Positions 8,878-16,332 of a DNA stretch of 64,000 bases are shown piece by piece. The notes under the pieces were generated by a model that saw only the letters and a program-made list of their open reading frames with translations, made no database searches and was not told where the DNA came from. Positions within the stretch are counted from its first letter, which is position 1; every line of letters begins with the position of its first letter. This stretch comes from Ferruginibacter sp. GTDB taxonomy: Bacteria; Bacteroidota; Bacteroidia; Chitinophagales; Chitinophagaceae. Made by a program: the position numbers and the translations under genes. The stretch lies in assembly GCA_025963635.1 (NCBI GenBank), contig JAOQAK010000070.1, forward strand, positions 100,448-164,447, given 5' to 3'.

Positions 8878-9471
8878 TTATTCAAACTGGCTTGCTAAAT
8901 GACTGAGCCCAAGTTCTGGGTTTTTTCCTTTAACACCGGCAAAGAAAAGAACCACTTTTTTGATATCGGCTGCTTCATCTTCGGTGGTATAAAACGGCTC
9001 GGAAAACCGGAATTCCTTATTTCCAAAGTCGAAAGCCACTAAAACGATCGGAACACCAGCCTTTTTAGCAATATGATAAAAGCCGGTACGCAGGCGATCA
9101 ATCTTCTTTCTTGTGCCTTCGGGGGATAATGCGATTGCAAATGATTCATTGCTGTTGAACATATTTACGACCTGGTCAACAAAGTTATTGCTGCTGGAGC
9201 GATCCACCGGCACACCTCCCAGTTTTCGAAATATTGCCCCAAAAGGCGGCCTGAACAGTTCTTTTTTGGCAATAAATTTGACATGCCCCAGTTTTAAGTA
9301 ACCTCTAAAGGCAAAGCCCATGAAGATGTCCCAACTGCTGGTATGTGGACCTACCACCATTACAAAATTCTTAAGATCCGGCGGGATGCCATTTACGGCT
9401 TTCCAACCTGTAAGTTTTAGGTATGTTTTAAATAGGTAGTGTACCAACAAACTGAATTTTATCAGCTGCAA
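8878..9471 (-). CDS. PlsC-like 1-acylglycerol-3-phosphate acyltransferase
   Basis: A 197-residue membrane-associated acyltransferase of the PlsC/AGPAT superfamily, which transfers acyl chains to a glycerol-phosphate or related acceptor. The catalytic block HTSSWD (the H-x4-D motif) lies at residues 43-48, the acceptor-binding block with GGVPVDRSS near residues 84-92, and the SPEGTR block near residues 115-120. An N-terminal hydrophobic helix (FSLLVHYLFKTYLKL) anchors it. The start codon is TTG. It is shorter than typical PlsC (about 240 residues), matching a compact subgroup. The exact acceptor is not evident. Confidence 0.83.
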   Translation of the reverse strand: MQLIKFSLLVHYLFKTYLKLTGWKAVNGIPPDLKNFVMVVGPHTSSWDIFMGFAFRGYLKLGHVKFIAKKELFRPPFGAIFRKLGGVPVDRSSSNNFVDQVVNMFNSNESFAIALSPEGTRKKIDRLRTGFYHIAKKAGVPIVLVAFDFGNKEFRFSEPFYTTEDEAADIKKVVLFFAGVKGKNPELGLSHLASQFE

Positions 9472-9619
9472 CTTACGGCATAAGTAGTTACAACGGCTGA
9501 AAAATCGACAAGGATGCCCATTAATCCAGGTTAGTTGTTATTTAAACGCCTATTAATACCCCCAACTTCAGTTAAATTTCCCTTATAAAATGGTCGAGAG
9601 GCGCCTTTAACTAGGCTAT

Positions 9620-9652
9620 TTGCTCCAATTATAAAAGAAAAGCCTATATTTG
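9620..9652 (+). promoter_or_regulatory. Promoter of the cold-shock gene
   Basis: TTG at 9620-9622 and TATATTTG at 9645-9652 with 22 bp between them match the Bacteroidota consensus exactly. The predicted leader before the ATG at 9683 is only about 25 nt, much shorter than the long thermosensing leader of enterobacterial cspA. Confidence 0.75.
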
Positions 9653-9682
9653 TCACTTAATTTAATACAATACAATTTTAAA

Positions 9683-9880
9683 ATGGACAAAACACTAGGC
9701 ACCGTTAAGTTTTTCAATTCTGAAAAAGGATTCGGATTTATCAAGCATGATGATTCAAACAAAGAAACTTTCGTACATGTTAGCGGATTAATCAATGACA
9801 TTAAAGAAGGAGACCGGGTTGAATTTGACCTGCAGGAAGGTAAAAAAGGTATGAATGCCGTTAATGTTAAACTGATCTAA
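9683..9880 (+). CDS. Cold-shock domain protein (CspA family)
   Basis: A 65-residue single cold-shock domain that binds single-stranded RNA or DNA and melts structured mRNA in the cytoplasm. RNP1 is KGFGFI at residues 17-22 and RNP2 is FVHVS at residues 31-35; the start MDKTLGTVKFFNSEKGFGF is canonical. An in-frame ATG at 9650 lies inside the promoter's -7 box, so the ATG at 9683 is correct. It is a single-gene unit bounded by a strong promoter and a strong terminator, as expected for a highly expressed small protein. Confidence 0.95.
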   Translation: MDKTLGTVKFFNSEKGFGFIKHDDSNKETFVHVSGLINDIKEGDRVEFDLQEGKKGMNAVNVKLI

Positions 9881-9909
9881 CATATTGATCTTTCTTAATA
9901 AAAGGTATT

Positions 9910-9940
9910 GGGCTGCTAATTTTTTAGTAGCCCTTTTTTT
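9910..9940 (+). terminator. Terminator of the cold-shock gene
   Basis: GGGCTGCTAA (9910-9919) pairs with TTAGTAGCCC (9924-9933, one G-U pair), followed by seven T residues. Confidence 0.9.
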
Positions 9941-10078
9941 GACCTTTCACCACTCTTAGGATGTACATTTTTATGTAAGATTTAGAACCGAAATTCCGTT
10001 TATTGTTAAATCAGTGCTGGAATGAGTTTACTGGCAACCACTGATGCGAAATTTTGTTAACACGAAAAAATCAAAAAT

Positions 10079-10945
10079 ATGAAGTATATATCTCCACTTT
10101 TATTATTCATCGCAATTATTTGCCTTCCCGGCATTCCTGCAATTGCACAATCTTCTCCCGGCAAATTAGTTTTATCCAAGGGCCAAAAATTCCAAATAGA
10201 CAATAATGTCAAATCGGTTATTAACCAGGAAATGATGGGCCAATCGATCGAAATTAAAACCGATGCAAATATGGTGCACCAACTGGAAGTAAAGGAGAAG
10301 AAGAACAATGCTTACCTGGTTTCTTCCACACTTACAAGACTCACCAGCAGTGGAAGTGCAATGGGCCAGGAAATGAATTTTGACTCAGAAAAGAAAGAAG
10401 ACCTCGAAGGCGAAATGGGCCAGGCACTTAAAGATCAGTTGAATGTAGCCAAGGAAGCTGAATTCAATGAAAAGGCCAAAGTTATAAGGGGTATTTCAAA
10501 AGATACGGCAGCAGGCGCAAGTGGCCAGATGGCAGAAATGATCAAAAGATTTGCAGGCAGTGCCGGCGATGAGAGCAATGGAGCTGTCGTGGCCTTTGAA
10601 GTAATACCTGCCGGTAAGAAAGTAGGTGATAGCTGGTCGGATTCTACCATTACGGAGCAAGTAAAAACATATAAAAATTATACGTTCAAAGAACTCAACG
10701 GAAACAATGCTTCCCTGTCAATCACCGGCAAACAGCTAACCCAAATGAAGATGGAACAGCAGGGAATGGAAATTCATGTAAGCATGGAGGGCAATATCAC
10801 TGAAGAAGGAATTGTTGACATAAAGACCGGTTTGGTGAAACAACGGAATTCTGTATTGGATGGCACAGGTACAACCGAAGTGATGGGACAAAGCATTCCC
10901 AGCAAAATAAAAGTTACCACCATTACTACGGTAACGCAAAAGTAA
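10079..10945 (+). CDS. DUF6263-type secreted protein
   Basis: A 288-residue exported protein. The signal peptide MKYISPLLLFIAIICLPGIPAIAQ ends in an Ala-X-Ala-like cleavage site. The mature part is hydrophilic, beta-rich and without Cys, and resembles the Bacteroidota DUF6263 family in its order of blocks: a KGQKFQI strand near the start, a GxxxEI repeat, VIPAGKKVGDSWSD about two thirds in, and an ending TGLVKQRNSVLDGTG with a final Thr-rich strand. The function of this family is unknown. Repeated MGQ motifs (MMGQSIE, AMGQEMN, EMGQAL, VMGQSIP) are notable. It is monocistronic with its own terminator. Confidence 0.7.
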   Translation: MKYISPLLLFIAIICLPGIPAIAQSSPGKLVLSKGQKFQIDNNVKSVINQEMMGQSIEIKTDANMVHQLEVKEKKNNAYLVSSTLTRLTSSGSAMGQEMNFDSEKKEDLEGEMGQALKDQLNVAKEAEFNEKAKVIRGISKDTAAGASGQMAEMIKRFAGSAGDESNGAVVAFEVIPAGKKVGDSWSDSTITEQVKTYKNYTFKELNGNNASLSITGKQLTQMKMEQQGMEIHVSMEGNITEEGIVDIKTGLVKQRNSVLDGTGTTEVMGQSIPSKIKVTTITTVTQK

Positions 10946-10966
10946 TTTTTCGAATAACTAATTTAG

Positions 10967-10994
10967 CGCTGTTCAAAAAGAACAGCGTTTTTTT
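10967..10994 (+). terminator. Rho-independent terminator
   Basis: CGCTGTTC (10967-10974), five-A loop, GAACAGCG (10980-10987), then seven T residues. It closes the DUF6263-type gene and also separates it from the convergent MFS gene. Confidence 0.92.
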
Positions 10995-11019
10995 GAAACT
11001 CCTTGCCCCTTTTATCAAT

Positions 11020-12222
11020 TCAGCTTCTTTTTTGCAAGAACCAATAAGCGGGGAGCAGCAGGACACAGGTAGTGCCTATGACCCACCATAATAAATGGTA
11101 GCCAAAATGTTCGGCCAGTTGTGCGCCCAGAAAAGGCCCGGTGGCCTGGGCAGATGACCACGCTACGGTATACAATGCCGCATACTGGCCCCGGTTTTCA
11201 GCATTGGTTCTGCTGATCCAGTAAGTGTTCATAAATGGCATGGAAATAATTTCGCCAATGGTTACAAAGAACATTGAGGAGAATGCGAGCACCATTGCGT
11301 TGCCGATCGGTAAGTTCAAAGCCAGGTAAGAAATGCTCACTAGAAAAACACCCGCTGCCATATAATGCACAGGAGGCCGCCTGCCTTCCAGTCTGAATAC
11401 AATGATCATTTCAAAAAGGGCTATCAATATCCCATTAAATGCCATATTGATGCCTATGTAGGATTCTGAAAGGTGCAAACCGGTTTTATAAAAAACAGGA
11501 ACTGTGGTGAACATCTGGAAAAAGCAAATGGCAAATACCAGTTGTATCGTGATGAAGAAAAGATAGGTCCGATCCCGGTAAGCTGAATTCACTATAACAA
11601 CCGTTTTCTTTTTTGTAACGACTGTAACAGTATTTCTTGATGGTGCAAATACCAAAAATAAAAGCACGGCCGCACTGATATTGGTTATCCCATCTACCCA
11701 AAACAATAAGCCATAATTAAAAGAGGCAAGAATTCCGCCGATCGCACTTCCAAAAGCCCATCCCAGGTTAATTGCAAGCCGGTTAAGTGAATACGAGCGG
11801 GTACGGTTTTCAGTCTTGCTATAATGCGCAATTGCCACTGCATTTGCGGGGCGAAAGGCTTCATTGATCATACTCAAAAAGAAAGTAGTAACGCAAATTG
11901 CCGAGTAGCTCTTCATTTGCCCCAACACAATAAACATTAATCCGCCACCGAGCAGGGTAAATAGCTGAACGTAATAAAACCCGACTTTGTCCGTGATCTT
12001 ACCACCGGCGAGCGCTCCTACAATTGCGCCCGCTCCAAACAAACTCATTACAAATCCTGCCTTTCCAATACCTACTCCCATGGCTTGCGTCATATACATA
12101 GTAAGGAACGGCACTACCATTGTGCCGCTGCGGTTTACAAGCATTACCAGCGAGAGCCACCAGGTATTACGGGACAAACCGCCGTACGAACTTTTATATA
12201 AATTGATGGCGGAACTAAGCAT
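11020..12222 (-). CDS. MFS transporter (MdtH-like)
   Basis: A 400-residue inner-membrane permease with about 12 hydrophobic segments. N-terminal LVNRSGTMVVPFLTMYMTQ and the motif-A loop GGKITDKVGFYYVQL match the drug:H+ antiporter-like branch of the MFS that includes MdtH/YajR. The motif ENRTRSYSLNRLAINLGWAFG near residues 135-155 is a common conserved block of this branch. Substrate is not predictable. It is convergent with the DUF6263-type gene and lies downstream of a thioesterase gene on the same strand, with 113 bp between them. Confidence 0.83.
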   Translation of the reverse strand: MLSSAINLYKSSYGGLSRNTWWLSLVMLVNRSGTMVVPFLTMYMTQAMGVGIGKAGFVMSLFGAGAIVGALAGGKITDKVGFYYVQLFTLLGGGLMFIVLGQMKSYSAICVTTFFLSMINEAFRPANAVAIAHYSKTENRTRSYSLNRLAINLGWAFGSAIGGILASFNYGLLFWVDGITNISAAVLLFLVFAPSRNTVTVVTKKKTVVIVNSAYRDRTYLFFITIQLVFAICFFQMFTTVPVFYKTGLHLSESYIGINMAFNGILIALFEMIIVFRLEGRRPPVHYMAAGVFLVSISYLALNLPIGNAMVLAFSSMFFVTIGEIISMPFMNTYWISRTNAENRGQYAALYTVAWSSAQATGPFLGAQLAEHFGYHLLWWVIGTTCVLLLPAYWFLQKRS

Positions 12223-12335
12223 ACAATTTTAGTAATTCAGCGCACTTGATCAGCACATTCCAGGCCCGCTGCTGCGGGATAGGTATCTTTTGTGAAGCAG
12301 GTATTAATAAACGCCGTGAAGATAATCAAGGCGAA

Positions 12336-12779
12336 CTATTTTTTTTCTATAAATGTAAACCCGGGAGATTTCGGAATCCGCTCAAATGCTTGCCTGAAAG
12401 TTTCAGGAGGTTTTGCAAGCTTGCGAAGGTTGGTATCTATCCAGGCGCCCTCAACAGTAATGATTGCTGCTATGGTATCGTTGTTTTTCCAAAGTTCATG
12501 GATCATTGTCCACTTTGAAACATCAGCAGCAGCTTTACTCAAAACCAGGTTTATTTTTATCTCATCTCCAAATTTTATCTCTCTTTTAAATACGCACTCT
12601 TCCCTAAACAGTATGGGGCCAATATTGTACTGCAACATTAATTCGGGAGTGACCCCGTTTTCGTTTAAAAAGGAAATACGGGTGAAGGCCCCGAAGTCGT
12701 AATATACAGAATGCCGGAGATGGTAATTTGGATCAAGATCGCTCCACCGTATCTGCATCTTTTTTTCATACACAGTCAT
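12336..12779 (-). CDS. Hotdog-fold acyl-CoA thioesterase (4HBT type)
   Basis: A 147-residue cytoplasmic thioesterase of the hotdog superfamily. The N-terminal WSDLDPNYHLRHSVYYDF carries the Asp of the 4HBT-type active site (D-x-x-x-H-x-x-x-x-Y-x-x), followed by strands FKREIKFGDEIKINLVL and a TIAAIITVEGAWID strand. The family hydrolyses acyl-CoA or acyl-ACP; the natural acyl chain is unknown. A -7-like element TACTTTTG lies at 12794-12801 on the minus strand, 14 nt before the ATG, without a matching TTG upstream. Confidence 0.82.
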   Translation of the reverse strand: MTVYEKKMQIRWSDLDPNYHLRHSVYYDFGAFTRISFLNENGVTPELMLQYNIGPILFREECVFKREIKFGDEIKINLVLSKAAADVSKWTMIHELWKNNDTIAAIITVEGAWIDTNLRKLAKPPETFRQAFERIPKSPGFTFIEKK

Positions 12780-13008
12780 GATTTATATTTTCACAAAAGT
12801 AATAAAAAGGCATCCTGCTTTCGAGCCTGCCTCTGTCAAAAAGAATTTGCAGCATCCGGCTTTTTCAACTGATCTTAATAATTACACTTGACAAGCGATA
12901 AATGCGTGATAAGATTTTTTGTCCGGGCAGTAAAGCAATGTGGATCATCGTTGCATCGCCCTCTTGTACCTGGTATCATTGGGCAACTTTAAATGCGTTT
13001 TAAATTTA

Positions 13009-13056
13009 AATAAATCCCGCTTTATTTGTTTCGAAACAAATAAAACAGGGTTTATT
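13009..13056 (-). terminator. Long hairpin downstream of the GDSL/DUF4139-remnant region
   Basis: A perfect 12-bp palindromic stem (TTTATTTGTTTC and its complement, 13021-13044) is extended by an outer imperfect stem of AAATCCC-type and GGGTTTATT arms. On the minus strand it follows the remnant at 13094 and precedes the thioesterase promoter. The rest of 12802-13093 holds nothing else that I can identify. Confidence 0.6.
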
Positions 13057-13093
13057 AATACAATGAATGTGGGCAGATATGCCCTGGCGAGGA

Positions 13094-13219
13094 CTAATTC
13101 AGGTTTAAAATTTTGTCTTTTGGATACTTCACACTATAACTTACCCTAAGTTTTTTTACTTCTCCGGGAGCCAGTTTCAATTTCCAGCTAAGCACTCCGG
13201 TTTCGGGGATAAATTGGTA
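13094..13219 (-). pseudogene. Remnant of a DUF4139 (MuiA-like) protein C-terminus
   Basis: The minus-strand frame ends PETGVLSWKLKLAPGEVK, KLRVSYSVKYPKDKILNLN, then stop. This is the final 42 residues or so of DUF4139/mucoidy-inhibitor MuiA-type proteins, whose last beta-strands read ETG-x-x-x-W-x-L-x-L-x-P-G-E and S-x-x-V-x-YPK. The rest of a protein that normally exceeds 500 residues is absent: upstream lies an unrelated GDSL gene whose stop is only 36 bp away. I infer a deletion that removed most of the gene and joined its tail to the GDSL locus. Confidence 0.65.
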
Positions 13220-13254
13220 AGAATGGTAAAGCGGGAAAATAATCACGCAGTGTA

Positions 13255-13980
13255 TTATTGAAGTGCCTTTTTTATAACCGGCACAAATACTTCTGCCCAC
13301 AATTTATATTGCAGGCCTGAAGGATGCAAGCCGTCTGTTGCAATCAATGTGCGGTCGTTTGCCGCAAGCCTCGAAGCCGGTGTAATGTCAACATAATTAA
13401 CGGCCATCTGCGTGGAAATTGTTTTATTGATTACATTGAAGGAATCAATTTCTCGGGCGATCGATGCTTTGTCACTGCCGCTTGCATAAGGTGTTACGCT
13501 ATAATCAGGAATAGATAAAACGAACACCCTTGTTTTTTTATTGCCAGCATATTGTATCGATTTGATGAGTAAGGTTGAAAACTGATCGGTATATTCCTGT
13601 GGTGATCTGTGTTGGTATTGATTGTTAACGCCGATCAATAGCGTAACAATATCATAGCTTGGTTTAATGGGAGCAGCGGATGAAAGTCTGCTCAATAAAT
13701 CCCCCGTTGTCCAACCTGTTTGAGCAATTATTTCCGGATCACTAAACTTAATTCCGCCAATGCCCAGGTATTCCACTGTTTGTACCGGGAACCTGTCTGC
13801 TATCGCTACAGACTGGCCGATGGTATAAGAGTCGCCTAAAGCCAGGTAGGTTTTCAATGTGGTAGTGTCAGCTGCAACCGGAGGTGTAACAGGATTGGAA
13901 ACATAATGGGGCTCGGCTTCTTTTTTACAGGAAGAAGCAAGTTGTAAAATAATAAACGGTATCAATAATATTCGCATCAT
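13255..13980 (-). CDS. SGNH/GDSL hydrolase lipoprotein
   Basis: A 241-residue lipoprotein esterase. The signal segment MMRILLIPFIILQLASSC ends in a lipobox (LASSC), so it is lipidated in the envelope. SGNH blocks are visible: block I ALGDSYTIG near residue 47 with the nucleophile Ser, block III GVNNQ near residue 115, and block V DGLHPSGL near residue 215 with the catalytic Asp and His. Family members deacylate sugars or lipids. An upstream ATG at 14004 would place eight extra residues before the signal, so 13980 is preferred. It lies just downstream of the PUL but is separated by a terminator, so it may not belong to it. Confidence 0.85.
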   Translation of the reverse strand: MMRILLIPFIILQLASSCKKEAEPHYVSNPVTPPVAADTTTLKTYLALGDSYTIGQSVAIADRFPVQTVEYLGIGGIKFSDPEIIAQTGWTTGDLLSRLSSAAPIKPSYDIVTLLIGVNNQYQHRSPQEYTDQFSTLLIKSIQYAGNKKTRVFVLSIPDYSVTPYASGSDKASIAREIDSFNVINKTISTQMAVNYVDITPASRLAANDRTLIATDGLHPSGLQYKLWAEVFVPVIKKALQ

Positions 13981-14023
13981 TTTGAAATACGTTATTGCCA
14001 TCACTTTAGTTCAATATAAACAT

Positions 14024-14044
14024 AAAAAAAGGTTCACACCTTTT
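14024..14044 (-). terminator. Terminator downstream of the PUL
   Basis: On the minus strand AAAAGGT and ACCTTTT form a 7-bp stem with a 4-nt loop, followed by T residues. It lies 35 nt past the stop of the last GH3 gene and separates it from the GDSL gene. Confidence 0.6.
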
Positions 14045-14078
14045 AAAAGATGTAAACCCTCTTGTAAATTTTTCGGAA

Positions 14079-16253
14079 TTATTTCAGCGTAATCCCTTTT
14101 GTTGCTCTTATATCCCTCGACGAACTGCCAGCCATTATTGTAAAACTTCCCGGCTCCAAAACCCATTGCGCTTTTACATCATTGTAATACTGAAAAGCTT
14201 CTTTGCCTAAGCTGATAGTAACCGTTTTGCTTTCGCCCGGTTTTAAAAATATTTTTTCAAATCCTTTCAATTCTTTTTCAGGCCTTCTAAAACTACTTGC
14301 ATCATCTTTCACATACACCTGTACTACTTCAGCTCCTTGCACTTTGCCCGTGTTGGTAACAGTTAACGTAACCAGGGCAGATTGGTTGCCGGCAATCACG
14401 TTCATATTTGAATAGCCAAAACTTGTATAAGAAAGTCCATGCCCAAATGGAAACTCGGGGGCAACTTTATAGGTATCAAAATAACGATACCCAACAAAAA
14501 TATCATCCTTATACTGTACCGTTACACCATCGCCAGGATATTCGCCAATGGTATGCGCCGGGCTTTCAGACAGGTGTTTTGGGAAAGTCATAGGCAGCTT
14601 GCCTGATGGATTTACTTCACCAAATAGTATTTCGGCCAATGCGTTACCACCTTCGCTTCCAGGATACCATGCCTGCAATACTGCCGGTGCAGCGCTTATC
14701 CATTTCGATATATCGATTGGTCCGCCGCCCATTAACACCACGATGGTTTTAGGATTGGCTTTGATAACCGCTTCGATCAATTCATTTTGTCCGAATGGCA
14801 TATCCATATCGTCCTTATCCACTCCTTCGGCGTCATACGCATTATCGCTCCATTTTGTAAAATCATATCCATGTGCCCAACCGCCGACAACGATCGCCAC
14901 ATCCGAATTTTTCGCTGCAGTTACTGCTTCATTGATAAGTTGTTCGTTTGCTTTAGCACCTCTCTCCTGCTTATATCCTTCAGCATAATTAATCGTAAAC
15001 CTGCCCTTTCCCATTTTACTTAAGCCGGCCTGTGGAGTTATTTCATAACGGGTACGTACCTGTGAACTTCCACCGCCCAACGACTGAAGTTTGGTTGCGT
15101 TGGGGCCTATAAGGGCAATTGTTTTGATACCATTTTTATTAAGCGGAAGTGTGTTGTTGCTATTCTTCAAAAGCACCATACCTTCTTCAGCAATTTTTTT
15201 TGCTGTTGCGAAATGTTCTTTGGTACTGAATGATCCAGACGGCCTTTTATCAAACATATGCGTTTTGTGCATTACATATAGTATCCGACTTACTTTGCTA
15301 TCGATGAGGCTCTCATCTATAATACCTTTTTTTACAAGGGTAACTACACTGTCTGCAAGGTAGAAATTACTGTAAGCCTTTTTATCAAGATCAGTTCCCA
15401 TTTCAAGATCAGTACCATACCATAACGCTTCTAATGTGTTGTGCACTGCACCCCAATCACTCATCAATAATCCTTTGAAACCAAATTCACCCTTCAAAAT
15501 TTTATTCACCAGGTAATCATTTTCAGTACACCACTGCCCCCTGAATTTATTGTATGCGCCCATTACAGAATAAACGCCTCCTTCCTGAACGGCAGCTTTA
15601 AACCCGGGAAGATAGATTTCCCGCAACGCCCGCTCGCTCATCAAAACATTGATGCTTCCTCTTTTTATTTCCTGGTTATTGGCAAGATAATGTTTAACAC
15701 AGGCCGCCACACCCTGGTCCTGCACTCCTTTGATATACCCCACTACCATTTTAGAAACGAGGTAAGGATCTTCACTCTGGTACTCAAAATTTCTACCGTT
15801 TAATGGTGTACGGATAATATTAATGCCTGGGCCAAGAATGATGTCCTTTCCGCGGGCATTGGCCTCACTGCCAAGTACGGAGCCGAAAGCATAGCCCAAT
15901 TTCGGGTTCCATGTACTTGCCAAGCATACACCGGTAGGCAGGTAAGTACCACTGTCGAATACATGCATACTCGCTGCATTCCAGCCTCTGCCGTGTTCCA
16001 TGCGAACACCGTGCGGGCCATCACTCATTGTTAATTCAGGTATGCCCAGCCGTTGAACACCGCCCGAAGTGAAGGACGAGTTGCCATGTATCATGCCCAC
16101 TTTTTCTTCCAGCGTCATTTGTTTTATCTGCACATCTATTTTTTTATAAATGGCTGCATCTGTTGCTGACCCCTGGGCGCTTGTCTTTTGATTGGTCATT
16201 GACAGGCAAAGCACTGCAAGTGCACCGGCAATCTTAATTTGTATTCTTTTCAT
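14079..16253 (-). CDS. Glycoside hydrolase family 3 (beta-glucosidase type)
   Basis: A 724-residue exported GH3 enzyme that removes terminal beta-glycosyl residues with retention. The signal peptide covers about the first 26 residues and ends in a TSAQ site. The (beta/alpha)8 domain has CVKHYLANNQE and the nucleophile Asp266 in LLMSDWGAVH; the second alpha/beta sandwich carries the glycine-rich GGSSQVR and PGSEGG motifs; a C-terminal Fn3-like domain starts around PFGHGLSYTSF and ends in GSFTIMAGSSSRDIR. This full three-domain order is typical of beta-glucosidases, but GH3 members also cut xylosides, so the linkage is not certain. It is the last gene of the PUL. Confidence 0.92.
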   Translation of the reverse strand: MKRIQIKIAGALAVLCLSMTNQKTSAQGSATDAAIYKKIDVQIKQMTLEEKVGMIHGNSSFTSGGVQRLGIPELTMSDGPHGVRMEHGRGWNAASMHVFDSGTYLPTGVCLASTWNPKLGYAFGSVLGSEANARGKDIILGPGINIIRTPLNGRNFEYQSEDPYLVSKMVVGYIKGVQDQGVAACVKHYLANNQEIKRGSINVLMSERALREIYLPGFKAAVQEGGVYSVMGAYNKFRGQWCTENDYLVNKILKGEFGFKGLLMSDWGAVHNTLEALWYGTDLEMGTDLDKKAYSNFYLADSVVTLVKKGIIDESLIDSKVSRILYVMHKTHMFDKRPSGSFSTKEHFATAKKIAEEGMVLLKNSNNTLPLNKNGIKTIALIGPNATKLQSLGGGSSQVRTRYEITPQAGLSKMGKGRFTINYAEGYKQERGAKANEQLINEAVTAAKNSDVAIVVGGWAHGYDFTKWSDNAYDAEGVDKDDMDMPFGQNELIEAVIKANPKTIVVLMGGGPIDISKWISAAPAVLQAWYPGSEGGNALAEILFGEVNPSGKLPMTFPKHLSESPAHTIGEYPGDGVTVQYKDDIFVGYRYFDTYKVAPEFPFGHGLSYTSFGYSNMNVIAGNQSALVTLTVTNTGKVQGAEVVQVYVKDDASSFRRPEKELKGFEKIFLKPGESKTVTISLGKEAFQYYNDVKAQWVLEPGSFTIMAGSSSRDIRATKGITLK

Positions 16254-16332
16254 ATTTTTAAAAATGGTTTTTTATAGTATCAGATATTTTCCTACCAGGT
16301 ATAATTGTTTAAAACGGGCCAAAGGTCCTCAT

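Noticed and set aside
12292..12702. Open frame antisense to the thioesterase
   Set aside because: The minus-strand thioesterase is firmly identified by its active-site motif; this is its mirror.
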